From contig NZ_CP095462.1 of the NCBI RefSeq assembly GCF_023022965.1, forward strand, positions 1,674,001 through 1,738,000: a DNA stretch of 64,000 bases, written 5' to 3'. This DNA comes from Ectobacillus sp. JY-23. GTDB lineage: Bacteria; Bacillota; Bacilli; Bacillales; Bacillaceae_G. This document shows, one piece after another, positions 21,466 to 30,766 of this stretch. The translations under genes were made by a program, and so were the position numbers. Numbering within the stretch: position 1 is the first letter of the stretch; each line of letters opens with the position of its first letter. Below the pieces are notes generated by a model, which searched no databases, was not told where the DNA came from, and saw only the letters and a program-made list of their open reading frames with translations.

Positions 21466-22594
21466 CTATCACCCAGATTATTTCTTCTTCCTCTATATAT
21501 TTTTCATCATTTGCCAAGTGATGACATATACCACTCTTATCCTTCCCATTAACAATATCACTGAAAATATTATCTGAACTAATAGTAATATTCATTGCCC
21601 TTTCTGTGGTAGCTTTAACGCGCTCAAATCCATCTTTATGTTCGGAGTAAACAGTATCAATTATTCCATGATAAATTTGGTCTTTTAACTCTTCAAAAGC
21701 ATTTACACCTTCTGGAATTGAATCTCTTTCGAAAACCTTCAAAGATTCTGCTTGATAAAAATATGTTCTTTGTCTATTGAAGTGATTCATTAAAACTTTA
21801 TATTGCTTCAAATCACTTATGCTATCTATCCTTTTATTTTTATGATTTGCATAAGCATCATATAATTTTTTTACATAAAGAAGTTCTTCTTGTTTAATTT
21901 CATCAGGAGCCTTACTTGGACGATCGGGTAATTTTCTAAGCCCACCACCAAATCTAAATGGAAAATAAATAGTCTGTTGATATTGCGCAATTAACTCAGC
22001 GGGATTAATTACATCAAATATCGAAAAATCAAATCCTTCAACATATTTTTTAAAATTTCCTTTTAAATGTACTTCCTCAACTTTTGTAATTTTCTTAAGA
22101 CAATTTTTATCCCACTCTTTAATAAGTTCTGATTTTAAAGTATTTGGGTTCATAATAAAATCAAATAGTTTCCCCCCTACCCCATGAGGTGAAACAAAAT
22201 AATATTTCCTTGGGATGCTATAATCCCCTTTATACGTGTAGTAGCAAACCTTGCCAAACTCAACCCACATTTCAGAAGGAGTAAGCGGAGCATTATAATG
22301 CTTACATTGATAATTATCCCAGATTTCATCCCCATCCTTAGAATATCTTTCAAAAGCAATAACATCTCTACCTTTATCTCCTGCACCTGCAACACGTATA
22401 ACTTTTTCGTATTTTTTACTAAGATAACCGTACAACCATTCTTCTACTATTTCCTCAAACTCACTTGGCGAAACTATTTTGAGTCGGTCAATAGGCGGTA
22501 TATAACTACCTGTTAATAATTGAAGATTAGAAACCTTTGTATTATATTTCGGTTCTGCTAGTTCAATTAATTCTTCATTATCAATATCATTCAT
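21452..22594 (-). CDS. ABC-3C effector: restriction-endonuclease-like domain plus C-terminal ABC-3C domain
   Basis: The 380-residue product has an N-terminal nuclease fold of the PD-(D/E)xK/Mrr type at about residues 40-130: E47/E48 in EFEEIVEEW, then GDKGRDVIAF with D77, then YQCKHY with Q96 and K98, so the catalytic D...QxK triad is present. Residues about 190-380 form a second, helical domain ending in an acidic tail, at the place where ABC-3C proteins carry their conserved C-terminal domain. As first gene of the operon it is likely the toxic nuclease released or activated by the ATPase/middle-component sensor. This reading is by family logic; no activity has been shown here. Confidence 0.75.
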   Translation of the reverse strand: MNDIDNEELIELAEPKYNTKVSNLQLLTGSYIPPIDRLKIVSPSEFEEIVEEWLYGYLSKKYEKVIRVAGAGDKGRDVIAFERYSKDGDEIWDNYQCKHYNAPLTPSEMWVEFGKVCYYTYKGDYSIPRKYYFVSPHGVGGKLFDFIMNPNTLKSELIKEWDKNCLKKITKVEEVHLKGNFKKYVEGFDFSIFDVINPAELIAQYQQTIYFPFRFGGGLRKLPDRPSKAPDEIKQEELLYVKKLYDAYANHKNKRIDSISDLKQYKVLMNHFNRQRTYFYQAESLKVFERDSIPEGVNAFEELKDQIYHGIIDTVYSEHKDGFERVKATTERAMNITISSDNIFSDIVNGKDKSGICHHLANDEKYIEEEEIIWVIDDEE

Positions 22595-22884
22595 AATTAC
22601 TCACCTTTAATAATTTGTTGCTATAATCCTACCAAAGAATCATAATTTAATTTGTTATTTTTTGTCGAATTTAGGATTTTTATTAGAGCATTTCTCTAAA
22701 ACTTCCTAATAATAAAAACAAGTCTTTCTTATTGTTTCTGGCTAATTTTTTACTTATTTTAACTTTACATATTGAACTATTTCTTTAAATATAAATAGTA
22801 AGTAAAGACAAAAGGCGGAACATATGAACTAGCTTTGTTCCTTTAATCCTTAAGATATTTGATAAAAGTCTTCTTTTATTCATA
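22595..22884. other. Upstream region of the ABC-3C operon
   Basis: About 290 bp of AT-rich DNA that must hold the operon promoter. Several TATAAT-like boxes are possible, but none has a convincing -35 partner. Confidence 0.35.
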
Positions 22885-22931
22885 AAAAATAGAGAGAGTT
22901 TATTCATTAAGGATAAACTCTCTCTATTTTT
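22885..22931. terminator. Strong bidirectional terminator between the HTH gene and the ABC-3C operon
   Basis: A 19-bp perfect stem (core AGAGAGAGTTTAT / ATAAACTCTCTCT, 9-nt loop) is flanked by A5 and T5. It isolates the conflict operon from the HTH gene upstream. Confidence 0.9.
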
Positions 22932-23057
22932 ACGTTTTATATGAAATACTTAATTAGCGTTATGTTATCCTTCATTTAGGATTTATGTTCTTGTGTTTCC
23001 TCTTAACTTAAAGCTAATTAAATACTTCATGTTCTAAATACATCCTAAAATCTAACT

Positions 23058-23978
23058 CTAATTTTCATTATCCTGTAACCTTGAAGAATGGATTACTTTA
23101 CGTTTTTGATAATTTATTGGAGTTGTTGTAAAACGACTCGCATCCCTATGTACCCAATATGTATTTGCATCTGTTTTATGCTCTCCCCGCTCAATCACGA
23201 AGTCCTCTGGTGAACAACCAATTAAGCCAAACTTCTTAAGAGCGTCTAGCACTTTATCTCTTGTTGTAGGCTTGATACCTGTTCTCTTACTTATAGTCTC
23301 CACTGACACTTCAATATAACCCCCATTTAAAGCACAACGACTTGCTAGATATCCATAGATATAAAAAGCAGTGCACCCTAAATTAGGATTGGTCACACAC
23401 TCAATAAACACTTCAAAAGGGATTTGGTGAGTATATTCCTTATTGTAAAAAGTACCATTGTATATGCTGTCATTAACCTCTCTTTCACTTGTTGCAAATA
23501 AAGGCTCTTTTATTTTTCTTTTCTTAACATTTGTATGTTTGTCTATATCCTTTAAACTTCGATTCATTTCCTCAAAATAAACCCATTGTGGACAACTCGT
23601 ATCTTCTTCATAAAAGTACCATCTTACAGGCGCTTCTAGAAACGATACTGTTTTAGTAATCCCTAACCTGTCTAATACTCCATTCTTTTTAATTATATAA
23701 TTGATTTCTTTATTTGTTTCTGATAACCCTAATATGTACTTTATCTTCCTCTCGGTTACATTATCCAAATCCATAACCCCATATTTAGCATAGCGATATA
23801 GCCACGTAATGAAATAGATATACGTATAAGCTATTGCAACATGTGGGGCTTTTACGCGCATCAACTCCTCATCCTTAGACAATATTTCAAAAAGGTTATT
23901 TGGCATTAATAAATAGCTCTCCTTTTTTTCAAACTCCACCATTTGTTTTAATTCTTTCTTGCCTAACTTTCTAACCAT
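23058..23978 (-). CDS. Helix-turn-helix protein, possible replication initiator-like
   Basis: A 306-residue basic protein. The C-terminal part has a winged-helix segment at about residues 220-262 (YIEVSVETISKRTGIKPTTRDKVLDALKKFGLIG). The N-terminal part is helical and contains a hydrophobic Tyr-rich stretch (IAYTYIYFITWLYRY). Such proteins occur on plasmids and integrated elements of Bacillus beside an AT-rich repeat region, and one lies 250 bp upstream here. I do not recognise a named family. Replication initiator or element regulator are both plausible. Confidence 0.55.
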   Translation of the reverse strand: MVRKLGKKELKQMVEFEKKESYLLMPNNLFEILSKDEELMRVKAPHVAIAYTYIYFITWLYRYAKYGVMDLDNVTERKIKYILGLSETNKEINYIIKKNGVLDRLGITKTVSFLEAPVRWYFYEEDTSCPQWVYFEEMNRSLKDIDKHTNVKKRKIKEPLFATSEREVNDSIYNGTFYNKEYTHQIPFEVFIECVTNPNLGCTAFYIYGYLASRCALNGGYIEVSVETISKRTGIKPTTRDKVLDALKKFGLIGCSPEDFVIERGEHKTDANTYWVHRDASRFTTTPINYQKRKVIHSSRLQDNEN

Positions 23979-24019
23979 TCTCTTTGCGTACTCCTTAATA
24001 ATTATTTACTTTTCCTTTA

Positions 24020-24196
24020 TTACCCTATTTCTTGTAATGCTTCGTCCAATTTCGGATTTCTCTCAAATAACCAAAACTCTATGCCCGTTCTCCCATGAAT
24101 CGCATACGTAATAAAAGGTATGCCTTTACCATATCTCAAGAATTTCATTGTTTGTTTTGAATAACAAAAGAAATAATTTTGACTTAACTTCCTCAT
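24020..24196 (-). CDS. Small DUF5659-like protein
   Basis: From the ATG at 24196, after a very strong GGGGGTGAT site, comes a 58-residue protein (MRKLSQNYFFCYSKQTMKFL...). The pattern CYS-x-MK-L...G(I)...TYAIH...FWLFER...LDEALQE resembles the DUF5659 family of small element-borne proteins. The function is unknown. It lies directly between the inverted-repeat region and the HTH gene and is probably cotranscribed with the latter. Confidence 0.6.
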   Translation of the reverse strand: MRKLSQNYFFCYSKQTMKFLRYGKGIPFITYAIHGRTGIEFWLFERNPKLDEALQEIG

Positions 24197-24228
24197 ATTT
24201 ATCACCCCCTTCTTTCCTAATAACAATT

Positions 24229-24352
24229 TGTAAAAGGTATGCTATTAGGTGTAATTAAATATAATATATAAATTAATCATTATTTATTCAATTTATAAAC
24301 TGAAGATGATATTTATATATATTTAATTACACCGTATTCCGTACCTTTTACA
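24229..24352. repeat. Long inverted repeat, candidate replication origin or operator of the element
   Basis: Two arms of 35 bp (24229-24263 and 24318-24352) are inverted relative to each other. The inner 16 bp (GGTGTAATTAAATATA / complement) and the outer TGTAAAAGGTA are perfect, with mismatches between. The 54-bp centre is almost pure A+T. It sits just upstream of the DUF5659-like and HTH genes. This is the layout of an origin or of a regulator's operator. Confidence 0.6.
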
Positions 24353-24465
24353 TATTATAGTTAGAGACTGCTTATCTAACTATCTATGTATATTATATCA
24401 TATTTTTATAATTTTTTCAAATTTCGCGCTATATAACCCTTGACAAACTTCGTAAAAAATGATAA

Positions 24466-24498
24466 AAACCGCTTCTATAATATTAATAGAGCGGTTTC
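24466..24498 (-). terminator. Terminator after the integrase gene
   Basis: A stem of AACCGC/GCGGTT extended by TCTAT/ATAGA with one bulged base lies about 45 bp after the integrase stop; the minus strand continues into U-rich sequence. Confidence 0.65.
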
Positions 24499-24539
24499 CC
24501 CTTCAAGGTTGCAGTTTCCTTTGCCATTTAATTTTCGTT

Positions 24540-25556
24540 TCATAAATAGGTACGCAAACTATTTGCTACTTCCTCAATATCTAAATGCAGGTATTTGGTT
24601 GTAACAGACAAATCACTGTGACCCAACGCTTTAGAAATTACAGAAACGCCCGCTCCTTTATCAAGCAACGATCGAGCAAATCCTCTTCTTAGCGCATGAG
24701 GATTAATATTTTTCAAGCCATACATTTTAGCATACTTATTTAGCCGTTTCTGAATGTTGTTGTGTGTAGGTGAAGTTGATATAACATCACCGTACTTAGT
24801 AATAAAAAGCAAGTTATTTCTTTTATTGTATTCCTGTCTAATGACCGCATTATGTTGTATCAATACCTCTAACAACCGTTTCAATAAATCGTCAAAGGGC
24901 AATTTAATCTGCTGATGATTCTTCATTATGCTACCTTCTAAATTCAACACATTGTTTCTAAAGTCTATATGGCGCTCCTCAAGCTGAACCAAAGTATTAA
25001 TACGGATACCCGTTTTAAACATCAACAGGACGGCTACAGCATCCCTTAATTGTATGAAATTGCCCAAATCCAATACAGACAGCAGGACATTCACCTCATG
25101 CTCTGTAGCCCCTTCTTTCACCTTTTGGTCGACCTTGATATTAATTGTTTTCCAAAACTTCATCTCAATCCAACGATTATCAAAACAGCGGGAAAGAAAA
25201 GCTTTCAAACACTTTAGACGTGTTAACTTCGTTTGATTACTGACTTTCATACTGTCTAACCAAAGGTAAATCGTGTTAGCTGAAATATCTGCTACATACT
25301 TCACTTTTGTTACACTTTGAAAATGCTCTACATGAAGAATATAGTCACTGATAGTACGGCTTCTGTAACCGCTCACCCTCATTTGCCTTGTAACAACGTC
25401 TAGAGCTTCCATAACGCTTATTGACCCACTCACTTTAGCAAACGACTCAGATAGCTTCGCTTCTGGTTTCGAGGCATCAGATCGACTATTAGGCAACTCC
25501 TGCAATAATCCCTTTACATCCACACTAATATCAAGCAAACCTTTTCTCTTAGTCAA
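24540..25556 (-). CDS. Tyrosine recombinase (integrase) of the tRNA-Arg element
   Basis: A 338-residue phage-type integrase. The N-terminal SAM-like core-binding domain covers residues about 45-130, and the catalytic domain about 150-330 shows R185 (KTGIRINTL), H287xxR290 (HALRRGF), H313 (LGHSD) and the nucleophile Y322 (TTKYLH). All catalytic residues are intact, so it should be active. The gene reads away from the right tRNA-Arg copy, 130 bp away, as usual for tRNA-targeting elements. No excisionase gene is obvious. Confidence 0.92.
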   Translation of the reverse strand: MTKRKGLLDISVDVKGLLQELPNSRSDASKPEAKLSESFAKVSGSISVMEALDVVTRQMRVSGYRSRTISDYILHVEHFQSVTKVKYVADISANTIYLWLDSMKVSNQTKLTRLKCLKAFLSRCFDNRWIEMKFWKTINIKVDQKVKEGATEHEVNVLLSVLDLGNFIQLRDAVAVLLMFKTGIRINTLVQLEERHIDFRNNVLNLEGSIMKNHQQIKLPFDDLLKRLLEVLIQHNAVIRQEYNKRNNLLFITKYGDVISTSPTHNNIQKRLNKYAKMYGLKNINPHALRRGFARSLLDKGAGVSVISKALGHSDLSVTTKYLHLDIEEVANSLRTYL

Positions 25557-25687
25557 AACAAAAAACCTCCCATATCATTTAGCATGAAAGCCAATAACAG
25601 ATGTAATTTCTTACATGACCGTTATACTGACCGTTTCACTAAACGATATAAGAGGTTGATGTAATGCGTTCTCTACGCATTTTATAA

Positions 25688-25765
<78 letters not shown>

Positions 25766-25767
25766 GG

Positions 25768-25838
25768 AGCGGGTGATGGGAATCGAACCCACGCTATCAG
25801 CTTGGAAGGCTGAAGTTCTACCATTAAACTACACCCGC
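25768..25838 (-). tRNA. tRNA-Gly(TCC)
   Basis: A 71-nt cloverleaf: acceptor GCGGGTG/CACCCGC, anticodon stem TCAGC/GCTGA with loop CTTCCAA (anticodon TCC), T-loop GTTCGATTC. No CCA is encoded. Confidence 0.95.
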
Positions 25839-26026
25839 ATGTGTTTTTACATGATGTCGTATCGACATTCCTTATTATATTCTTATAGCATATTGAAGTC
25901 AACACGTTTTTTCATTTTTATTAGAAAAAGTAGCCAAAAATTTAATATCGCCAGATTATCTGTAAAAGTTAACAGATTCTCTTTAAAAGTCGCCAAATTA
26001 CTGCGGCCATCGCCTACTTTCTTATA

Positions 26027-26049
26027 AAAGAGAGGGCTGTTCGCCCTCT
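26027..26049 (-). terminator. Terminator after ysnB
   Basis: The stem AGAGGGC/GCCCTCT with a 5-nt loop is followed on the minus strand by CTTTTATAA. It overlaps the ysnB stop. Confidence 0.75.
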
Positions 26050-26555
26050 TACTGCAGTACAAATGATTCTTTTGCCACTTCTTTGCCGCTTAACTCATAA
26101 AAAATGACGGTTGCTTGTTTGTTTTGCACCTCCAAGAGCGCATAGGTACGCTCCCTCCGGCCGCGCGGCAGCAAGATGCTGCCGGGATTGATTAACAACA
26201 CATCTTCAATCAGCTCCGCACCCATTAGATGTGAATGACCGAAACAGGCAACATGCGCTCCTGCTTCCTTCGCTTTATACCAGATCTTCTGCAGTGTCAT
26301 TTTCACATTATAAAGATGGCCATGCGTCACAAAGATAGACACACCATTCACTTTTTCTACATAGTTGGTAGGGTATGCAGATTCAAAATCGCAGTTTCCT
26401 TTCACAACAGAATAGCCCGCAAGTGCCGGATGTGTGGCTGGCAGCTCTGAGTCACCGCAATGAATATATACATCCGCATCATGTCGGTTGTATAATTCTA
26501 TTAATTCTCCCGTCATCCCGTGACTGTCGCTGACAATAAGTACCTTACAGTTCAT
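26049..26555 (-). CDS. ysnB: Metallophosphodiesterase, YfcE/MJ0936 family (YsnB)
   Basis: A 168-residue calcineurin-like phosphoesterase: DSHG (residues 9-12), [21 protein letters not shown] and CFGHSHLMG give the full di-metal site. The family acts on small phosphodiesters in vitro; the natural substrate is unclear. It overlaps ysnA and belongs to the conserved rph-ysnA-ysnB operon. Confidence 0.92.
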   Translation of the reverse strand: MNCKVLIVSDSHGMTGELIELYNRHDADVYIHCGDSELPATHPALAGYSVVKGNCDFESAYPTNYVEKVNGVSIFVTHGHLYNVKMTLQKIWYKAKEAGAHVACFGHSHLMGAELIEDVLLINPGSILLPRGRRERTYALLEVQNKQATVIFYELSGKEVAKESFVLQ

Positions 26556-27159
26556 CGTCTAAAAACCACTCTGGAATTTTTTCCTCCAGCTTGCGAAGCG
26601 CTCGTCCCCGGTGGCTAATTTCATTTTTTTGCTGAGATGATAACTCCGCCATCGCTGCTTTATACTCTTCCACATAAAAAATTGGATCATAACCGAAACC
26701 GTTCGTGCCGCGCGGCTGTTCTAAAATAATGCCTTCACAAGTACCATTCACAATCACAGGCTTTTTGCTTTCATCTGTAAAAGCGACTGCAAGAGCACAG
26801 TAAAAGCGTGCTTTTCGCTTATCTTTCGGTACATCTGTAAGTTCCTCTAGTACCTTCTCAATATTTTTTTGGTCGTCCTTTGGCTCTCCTGCATAGCGTG
26901 CAGAATGTACACCCGGCTTCCCTGACAATGCATCAACAATGAGTCCTGAATCGTCCGCAATCACTGTATGTCCTAGCTGCTTACATAACGCTTCAGCTTT
27001 CAAAATCGCATTCGCTTCAAACGTTTCACCTGTTTCTTCCACTTCTTCAATATGAGGAAAATCATGCAGTGACTTTACACGTAATCCATAGCGGGAAAAC
27101 AACTGCTCAAAATCGCGTACCTTGCCCATATTTTTTGTTGCGATTACAACACTCTTCAT
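26545..27159 (-). CDS. ysnA: XTP/dITP diphosphatase (RdgB/Ham1 family)
   Basis: This 204-residue house-cleaning enzyme hydrolyses non-canonical purine triphosphates such as dITP and XTP, preventing their incorporation into DNA. Visible motifs are [34 protein letters not shown] and the C-terminal SHRGRAL. It overlaps rph by four bases and ysnB by eleven. Confidence 0.95.
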   Translation of the reverse strand: MKSVVIATKNMGKVRDFEQLFSRYGLRVKSLHDFPHIEEVEETGETFEANAILKAEALCKQLGHTVIADDSGLIVDALSGKPGVHSARYAGEPKDDQKNIEKVLEELTDVPKDKRKARFYCALAVAFTDESKKPVIVNGTCEGIILEQPRGTNGFGYDPIFYVEEYKAAMAELSSQQKNEISHRGRALRKLEEKIPEWFLDDEL

Positions 27160-27911
27160 TGTGCTTTCATCCTTTCATCCATTTGTTCAGCAATTTCACC
27201 CAGTGCCTCTTGCTGAATGGCTACGAGCTTATGTATACCGTGTTCAGCCATCTCTAGAAGAGCCGCCATTTCTTCTTTGCTGAATGTTGCTTCCTCACCT
27301 GTTCCTTGTACTTCCACAAAGTGCCCTTTTCCTGTCATGATAATATTCATATCGACATTGGCTGCAGAATCTTCCGTATAATTTAAGTCGAGTACAACAC
27401 CATGCTCGTCAATGATACCAACAGATGTTGCAGCTAAATAATCCTTAACTGGAATGTGCGTAAGCTTTCCGTTCTCTACAAGTTTTTGAAATGCTAATAC
27501 CATAGCAACGAACGCTCCAGTAATTGAAGCCGTTCTCGTACCGCCATCCGCTTGAATAACATCACAGTCAATCCAGACCGTTTTCTCACCGAGAGCTTCT
27601 AAATCCACCACAGCGCGCAGTGCACGCCCAATCAGACGCTGAATTTCCATCGTGCGGCCGGACACTTTTCCTTTGCTAGATTCCCGAATCGTGCGCTGCT
27701 CTGTCGCCCGAGGCAGCATTGCATATTCTGCTGTAATCCAGCCCTTTCCCTCTCCTCGCATAAATGGAGGGACTCGGTCATCAATGCTCGCAGCACAGAT
27801 TACCTTTGTATCGCCTACCTCAATTAGCACCGAACCTTCTGGGTGCTTTAGATAATTTGTTTGAATATGTATACGTCTCAGTTCCTTGTTTTGACGTCCG
27901 TCCACTCTCAT
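27156..27911 (-). CDS. rph: Ribonuclease PH
   Basis: A 251-residue phosphorolytic 3'-5' exoribonuclease that trims tRNA 3' ends. The PH-domain phosphate-binding region ([13 protein letters not shown]), VICAASI and [12 protein letters not shown] are present. A C-terminal extension beyond the catalytic domain matches Bacillus Rph. It is the first gene of rph-ysnA-ysnB. Confidence 0.96.
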   Translation of the reverse strand: MRVDGRQNKELRRIHIQTNYLKHPEGSVLIEVGDTKVICAASIDDRVPPFMRGEGKGWITAEYAMLPRATEQRTIRESSKGKVSGRTMEIQRLIGRALRAVVDLEALGEKTVWIDCDVIQADGGTRTASITGAFVAMVLAFQKLVENGKLTHIPVKDYLAATSVGIIDEHGVVLDLNYTEDSAANVDMNIIMTGKGHFVEVQGTGEEATFSKEEMAALLEMAEHGIHKLVAIQQEALGEIAEQMDERMKAQ

Positions 27912-27961
27912 ATAAACCCCTCCTACCCTGTAGTATGACCAAAAAAATGATTATGAATGGA

Positions 27962-27990
27962 AAAAAGAAGAAGGAATCCTTCTTCTTTTT
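27962..27990 (-). terminator. Terminator after gerM
   Basis: A 13- to 14-bp A/G-rich stem (core GAAGAAGG / CCTTCTTC) with flanking A and T runs separates gerM from rph. Confidence 0.75.
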
Positions 27991-28011
27991 AAGTATAGCA
28001 AAATATATTCA

Positions 28012-29067
28012 TTAGAAACTACCTGTGTTCACATTTTGCGGTCTTGTAACAGGTGCAGTTAGCTTTTCTCCATTTTCCTTTACAATACTGGCTTTGCCAT
28101 CCACCTGTATTGCTACACCTTCGACACCCTTTTGCTCCGTCAAAGACAGCACAAGCGCCTGCAGTACATGATTTGAAATCATGCTTTTCTTAGTATCACC
28201 GTATATATTTTGATTAAAGTTTAGTGTCACCTTACCACCTTCAAGCTTTGGTGGTGTTAATACCTTGACTCCGGCATTAAAATCGCTAGAAAGCTGGGAT
28301 TTATAAGAAGGGCCTTTTACAAGCTCATTTACTACCGCGATTACTTCCCCCTCTTTTGTAGCCGTTTCTTTATTATTTGCGATACGTCGTGTAACTGGTA
28401 CGTAATATGTTTGCTTGTTGTTTTGCGCTACAAAATATAAAGTAACCGGTTTTGTATTCATGACATCAAGAACTTGTCGATCATCGAAATTAATACCATC
28501 AGCACGGCTCAAGCCTTCTCCAATTGGTGTTTTGTCCACCGGCATCATCGCCAGGTCTTGACCGTCTATCCGAATTTTAACGCGCTGCACATCTTTAAAC
28601 TGCGTCAGTGTCCAAGTAATCGCCTCAACAATGCGACGTTCTTCTTCTTTTTTATACTTTTTAAATTCCGCGGAAAAATCCGCAATTGCAGTTCCGTCTT
28701 TAATGTCTACACCATTGACAGTTGTATTCGCTGGTAATACCGCTTGAAAACCGTTAGGCAATAAATTTGTAACTGGACCGTCTTTGACTAAGTATTCTAA
28801 AGACTGCTTAATAACTGCATTGTCCTTCGCATCTGGAAGGGCCAATGCTTGCGGTACCACGAAGCCATTTTTGTCAACAAGGTAGAGCTCGCGTTTGGCC
28901 GCCTCCACCTTTTTCTCTCCAGATTGCTTCGCCTGTTCTTCCTTTGTATATGTTACATTTTTCGGCGGATCAATCTGTTCTTTCTTTTGTTCCCCAAACA
29001 TACCGCAGCCGGTCAATAACACAGAACTCGCGACGGCACAAGCAACCCACTTCGTTGTTTTTTGCAT
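28012..29067 (-). CDS. gerM: GerM, sporulation and germination lipoprotein
   Basis: The 351-residue precursor has a lipoprotein signal with lipobox LLTGC (Cys about residue 21) followed by a charged linker. Two GERMN domains follow at about residues 65-190 and 205-335. In B. subtilis GerM is needed for engulfment-stage events, including SpoIIIAH/GerM basal-disk function, and for germination. The neighbourhood gerE-racE-gerM-rph is the conserved one. Confidence 0.94.
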   Translation of the reverse strand: MQKTTKWVACAVASSVLLTGCGMFGEQKKEQIDPPKNVTYTKEEQAKQSGEKKVEAAKRELYLVDKNGFVVPQALALPDAKDNAVIKQSLEYLVKDGPVTNLLPNGFQAVLPANTTVNGVDIKDGTAIADFSAEFKKYKKEEERRIVEAITWTLTQFKDVQRVKIRIDGQDLAMMPVDKTPIGEGLSRADGINFDDRQVLDVMNTKPVTLYFVAQNNKQTYYVPVTRRIANNKETATKEGEVIAVVNELVKGPSYKSQLSSDFNAGVKVLTPPKLEGGKVTLNFNQNIYGDTKKSMISNHVLQALVLSLTEQKGVEGVAIQVDGKASIVKENGEKLTAPVTRPQNVNTGSF

Positions 29068-29161
29068 AACATTCCCCTCCTGAGATGGTTTGTACTATCA
29101 TGTATACAGGCTGCCCTAATAAATTAGACCGGCTTGACCGAAAAAATTTATAAAACATAAA

Positions 29162-29188
29162 AACCGTTCTGCCCTGGGCAGAACGGTT
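29162..29188 (-). terminator. Terminator after racE
   Basis: The perfect 13-bp stem AACCGTTCTGCCC / complement has a one-base apex, so a 3-nt loop after fraying. The minus strand continues into a U-rich tail. It lies 20 bp after the racE stop. Confidence 0.85.
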
Positions 29189-29208
29189 GTAATAGTATTT
29201 TGTTCACA

Positions 29209-30048
29209 TCATAATGTGATATGTTTTACATTTTCAATTGGTTGGCCGAACCAGTTTGATGCGATTTCTTTAAATTTTTCAGTTGAACCTGTAGTTAAAA
29301 ACAAGTGCTCTCCCTCATCTTCTGTGTTCAGCAAATGATTATGATACAGGATTGTACTTACCTCACGTGCTGTTTCATCACCGGAACTAATGAGCTTAAC
29401 CTGTTTTCCCATTACCTGCTGAATTACATGACCTAGGATAGGATAGTGTGTACAACCCAAAATAAGTGTATCAATATCCGTTTCCTTTAGTGGTTGTAGT
29501 GTTTCAGCAACAATAGCCTGCGCACGTGGACTATCAAACTCACCATTCTCAACAAGCGGAACAAATGGGGGACAAGCCAACCCTTCTACTTCCACGCGGC
29601 TGTTGATAGAGCGCAATGCATCTGTATATGCGCCGCTTTCAATGGTTCCAATCGTACCGATGACACCAACGTGATAGTTGCGTGTTACCTTAAGCGCCGT
29701 CCGCGCACCAGGATGAATGACTCCTACAACCGGGATTGGTAAACGTTCTTGCATTTCTTTTAACACAACGGAAGTCGCTGTATTACACGCAATTACCAGC
29801 ATCTTTATATCTTGAGACAATAAATAATCTGTCATTTCCCATGTAAACGTACGCACTTCTTCCTGCGGACGAGGGCCGTATGGACAACGAGCCGTATCAC
29901 CCACATAAATAATTCGTTCCTTCGGCAGCTGACGAATAATCTCTCTTGCAACTGTCAACCCGCCAACTCCGGAATCCAACACACCAATTGCCTTATTCAA
30001 AACATCGCCCCATTTTCTGTCTGTACTAGCAGCATATTGCGAGTACAT
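29209..30048 (-). CDS. racE: Glutamate racemase
   Basis: This enzyme supplies D-glutamate for peptidoglycan. Both catalytic cysteines (VIACNTATS and LILGCTHYP) and DSGVGGLTV are intact. The start is uncertain. An ATG at 30048 gives 279 residues with an N-terminal tail before the conserved [14 protein letters not shown] at 30000 with a GGGG site seven bases upstream gives 263 residues closer to the family core. It lies between gerE and gerM, as expected. Confidence 0.93.
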   Translation of the reverse strand: MYSQYAASTDRKWGDVLNKAIGVLDSGVGGLTVAREIIRQLPKERIIYVGDTARCPYGPRPQEEVRTFTWEMTDYLLSQDIKMLVIACNTATSVVLKEMQERLPIPVVGVIHPGARTALKVTRNYHVGVIGTIGTIESGAYTDALRSINSRVEVEGLACPPFVPLVENGEFDSPRAQAIVAETLQPLKETDIDTLILGCTHYPILGHVIQQVMGKQVKLISSGDETAREVSTILYHNHLLNTEDEGEHLFLTTGSTEKFKEIASNWFGQPIENVKHITL

Positions 30049-30106
30049 CGCAATTCAATATCCTATTTTGCTCCTTTTCTACTGAATTTGCAAGAGTTTA
30101 CAGACA

Positions 30107-30139
30107 AAAAGCCGACTTTCAAGGTGAAAGTCGGCTTTT
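30107..30139 (-). terminator. Terminator after gerE
   Basis: A perfect 14-bp stem (core GCCGACTTTC / GAAAGTCGGC, 5-nt loop) with A and T runs immediately follows the gerE stop. Confidence 0.9.
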
Positions 30140-30142
30140 CTC

Positions 30143-30367
30143 TTATAGTTCAAGTTCTCCCATACGAAGAAGCTCTACTACTGCTTGAGAGCGCCCCTTT
30201 ACTCCAAGCTTTTGCATGGCATTGCTGATGTGATTCCGGACTGTCTTCTCGCTGATGAACAATTCGCCGGCGATTTCTTTCGTCGTCTTGTCTTGTACAA
30301 GCAGCTCGAATACTTCCCTCTCACGTTTCGTAAGTAACGGTTTAGATCCAAAGTCTTTTTCCTTCAA
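30143..30367 (-). CDS. gerE: GerE, LuxR-type late mother-cell transcription regulator (intact copy)
   Basis: This 74-residue protein is essentially one LuxR-type HTH domain (LTKREREVFELLVQDKTTKEIAGELFISEKTVRNHISNAMQKLG). GerE binds as a dimer and tunes late sigma-K genes for coat proteins. The start is TTG at 30367 behind a perfect AAGGAGGG site. This is the only full-length copy: its 5' half and promoter are repeated at 33080 and 44667. Confidence 0.96.
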   Translation of the reverse strand: MKEKDFGSKPLLTKREREVFELLVQDKTTKEIAGELFISEKTVRNHISNAMQKLGVKGRSQAVVELLRMGELEL

Positions 30368-30766
30368 TTGTATAACCCTCCTTGCCTGCCCTGAGCCAAA
30401 TTGGGATTTGGGTATTCATTTAGTCTTTGTATTGTATGAACACATGTGACTCGTGGTGCATACATCACGGCAGTTTTTTTGGGAGGGCGAAGGGTTTCTC
30501 GTTCTTGTATGTATAGGGGCCTTCCATTAGTTTATGCAGGGTGGTGGACGGATATGTCAGCTGGTTGAAAAGTATAGGATGCTTAATCACCTTCTGAGCA
30601 TTCAATGCATCTGAAGATGGATTTTGACCATATCAGTATTCTGTTTTTACTACACTGCATTCCTTTCATGTTCTATGCGAAAAATTCTCAACAAAAGAGC
30701 TATTAAACAATTTCTTTGACAGCTCTGTGATTAATATACTGTGTCTACTTTTTTTACTTAATATCA
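30220..30766. repeat. gerE promoter repeat, copy 1
   Basis: 547 bp starting inside gerE codons, covering the gerE 5' half and its promoter, then a further 280 bp ending in an IS-like terminal motif (TGTGTCTAC...TTAATATCA). It is about 98% identical by eye to 33080-33627. The first 275 bp recur at 44667-44939. Confidence 0.9.
30430..30457 (-). promoter_or_regulatory. Sigma-K promoter of gerE
   Basis: On the minus strand ACC (30457-30455), a 16-nt spacer and CATACAATA (30438-30430) match the sigma-K consensus, AC near -35 and CATANNNTA at -10, exactly. gerE is a known sigma-K gene in B. subtilis. The same promoter is preserved in both partial copies. Confidence 0.75.
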
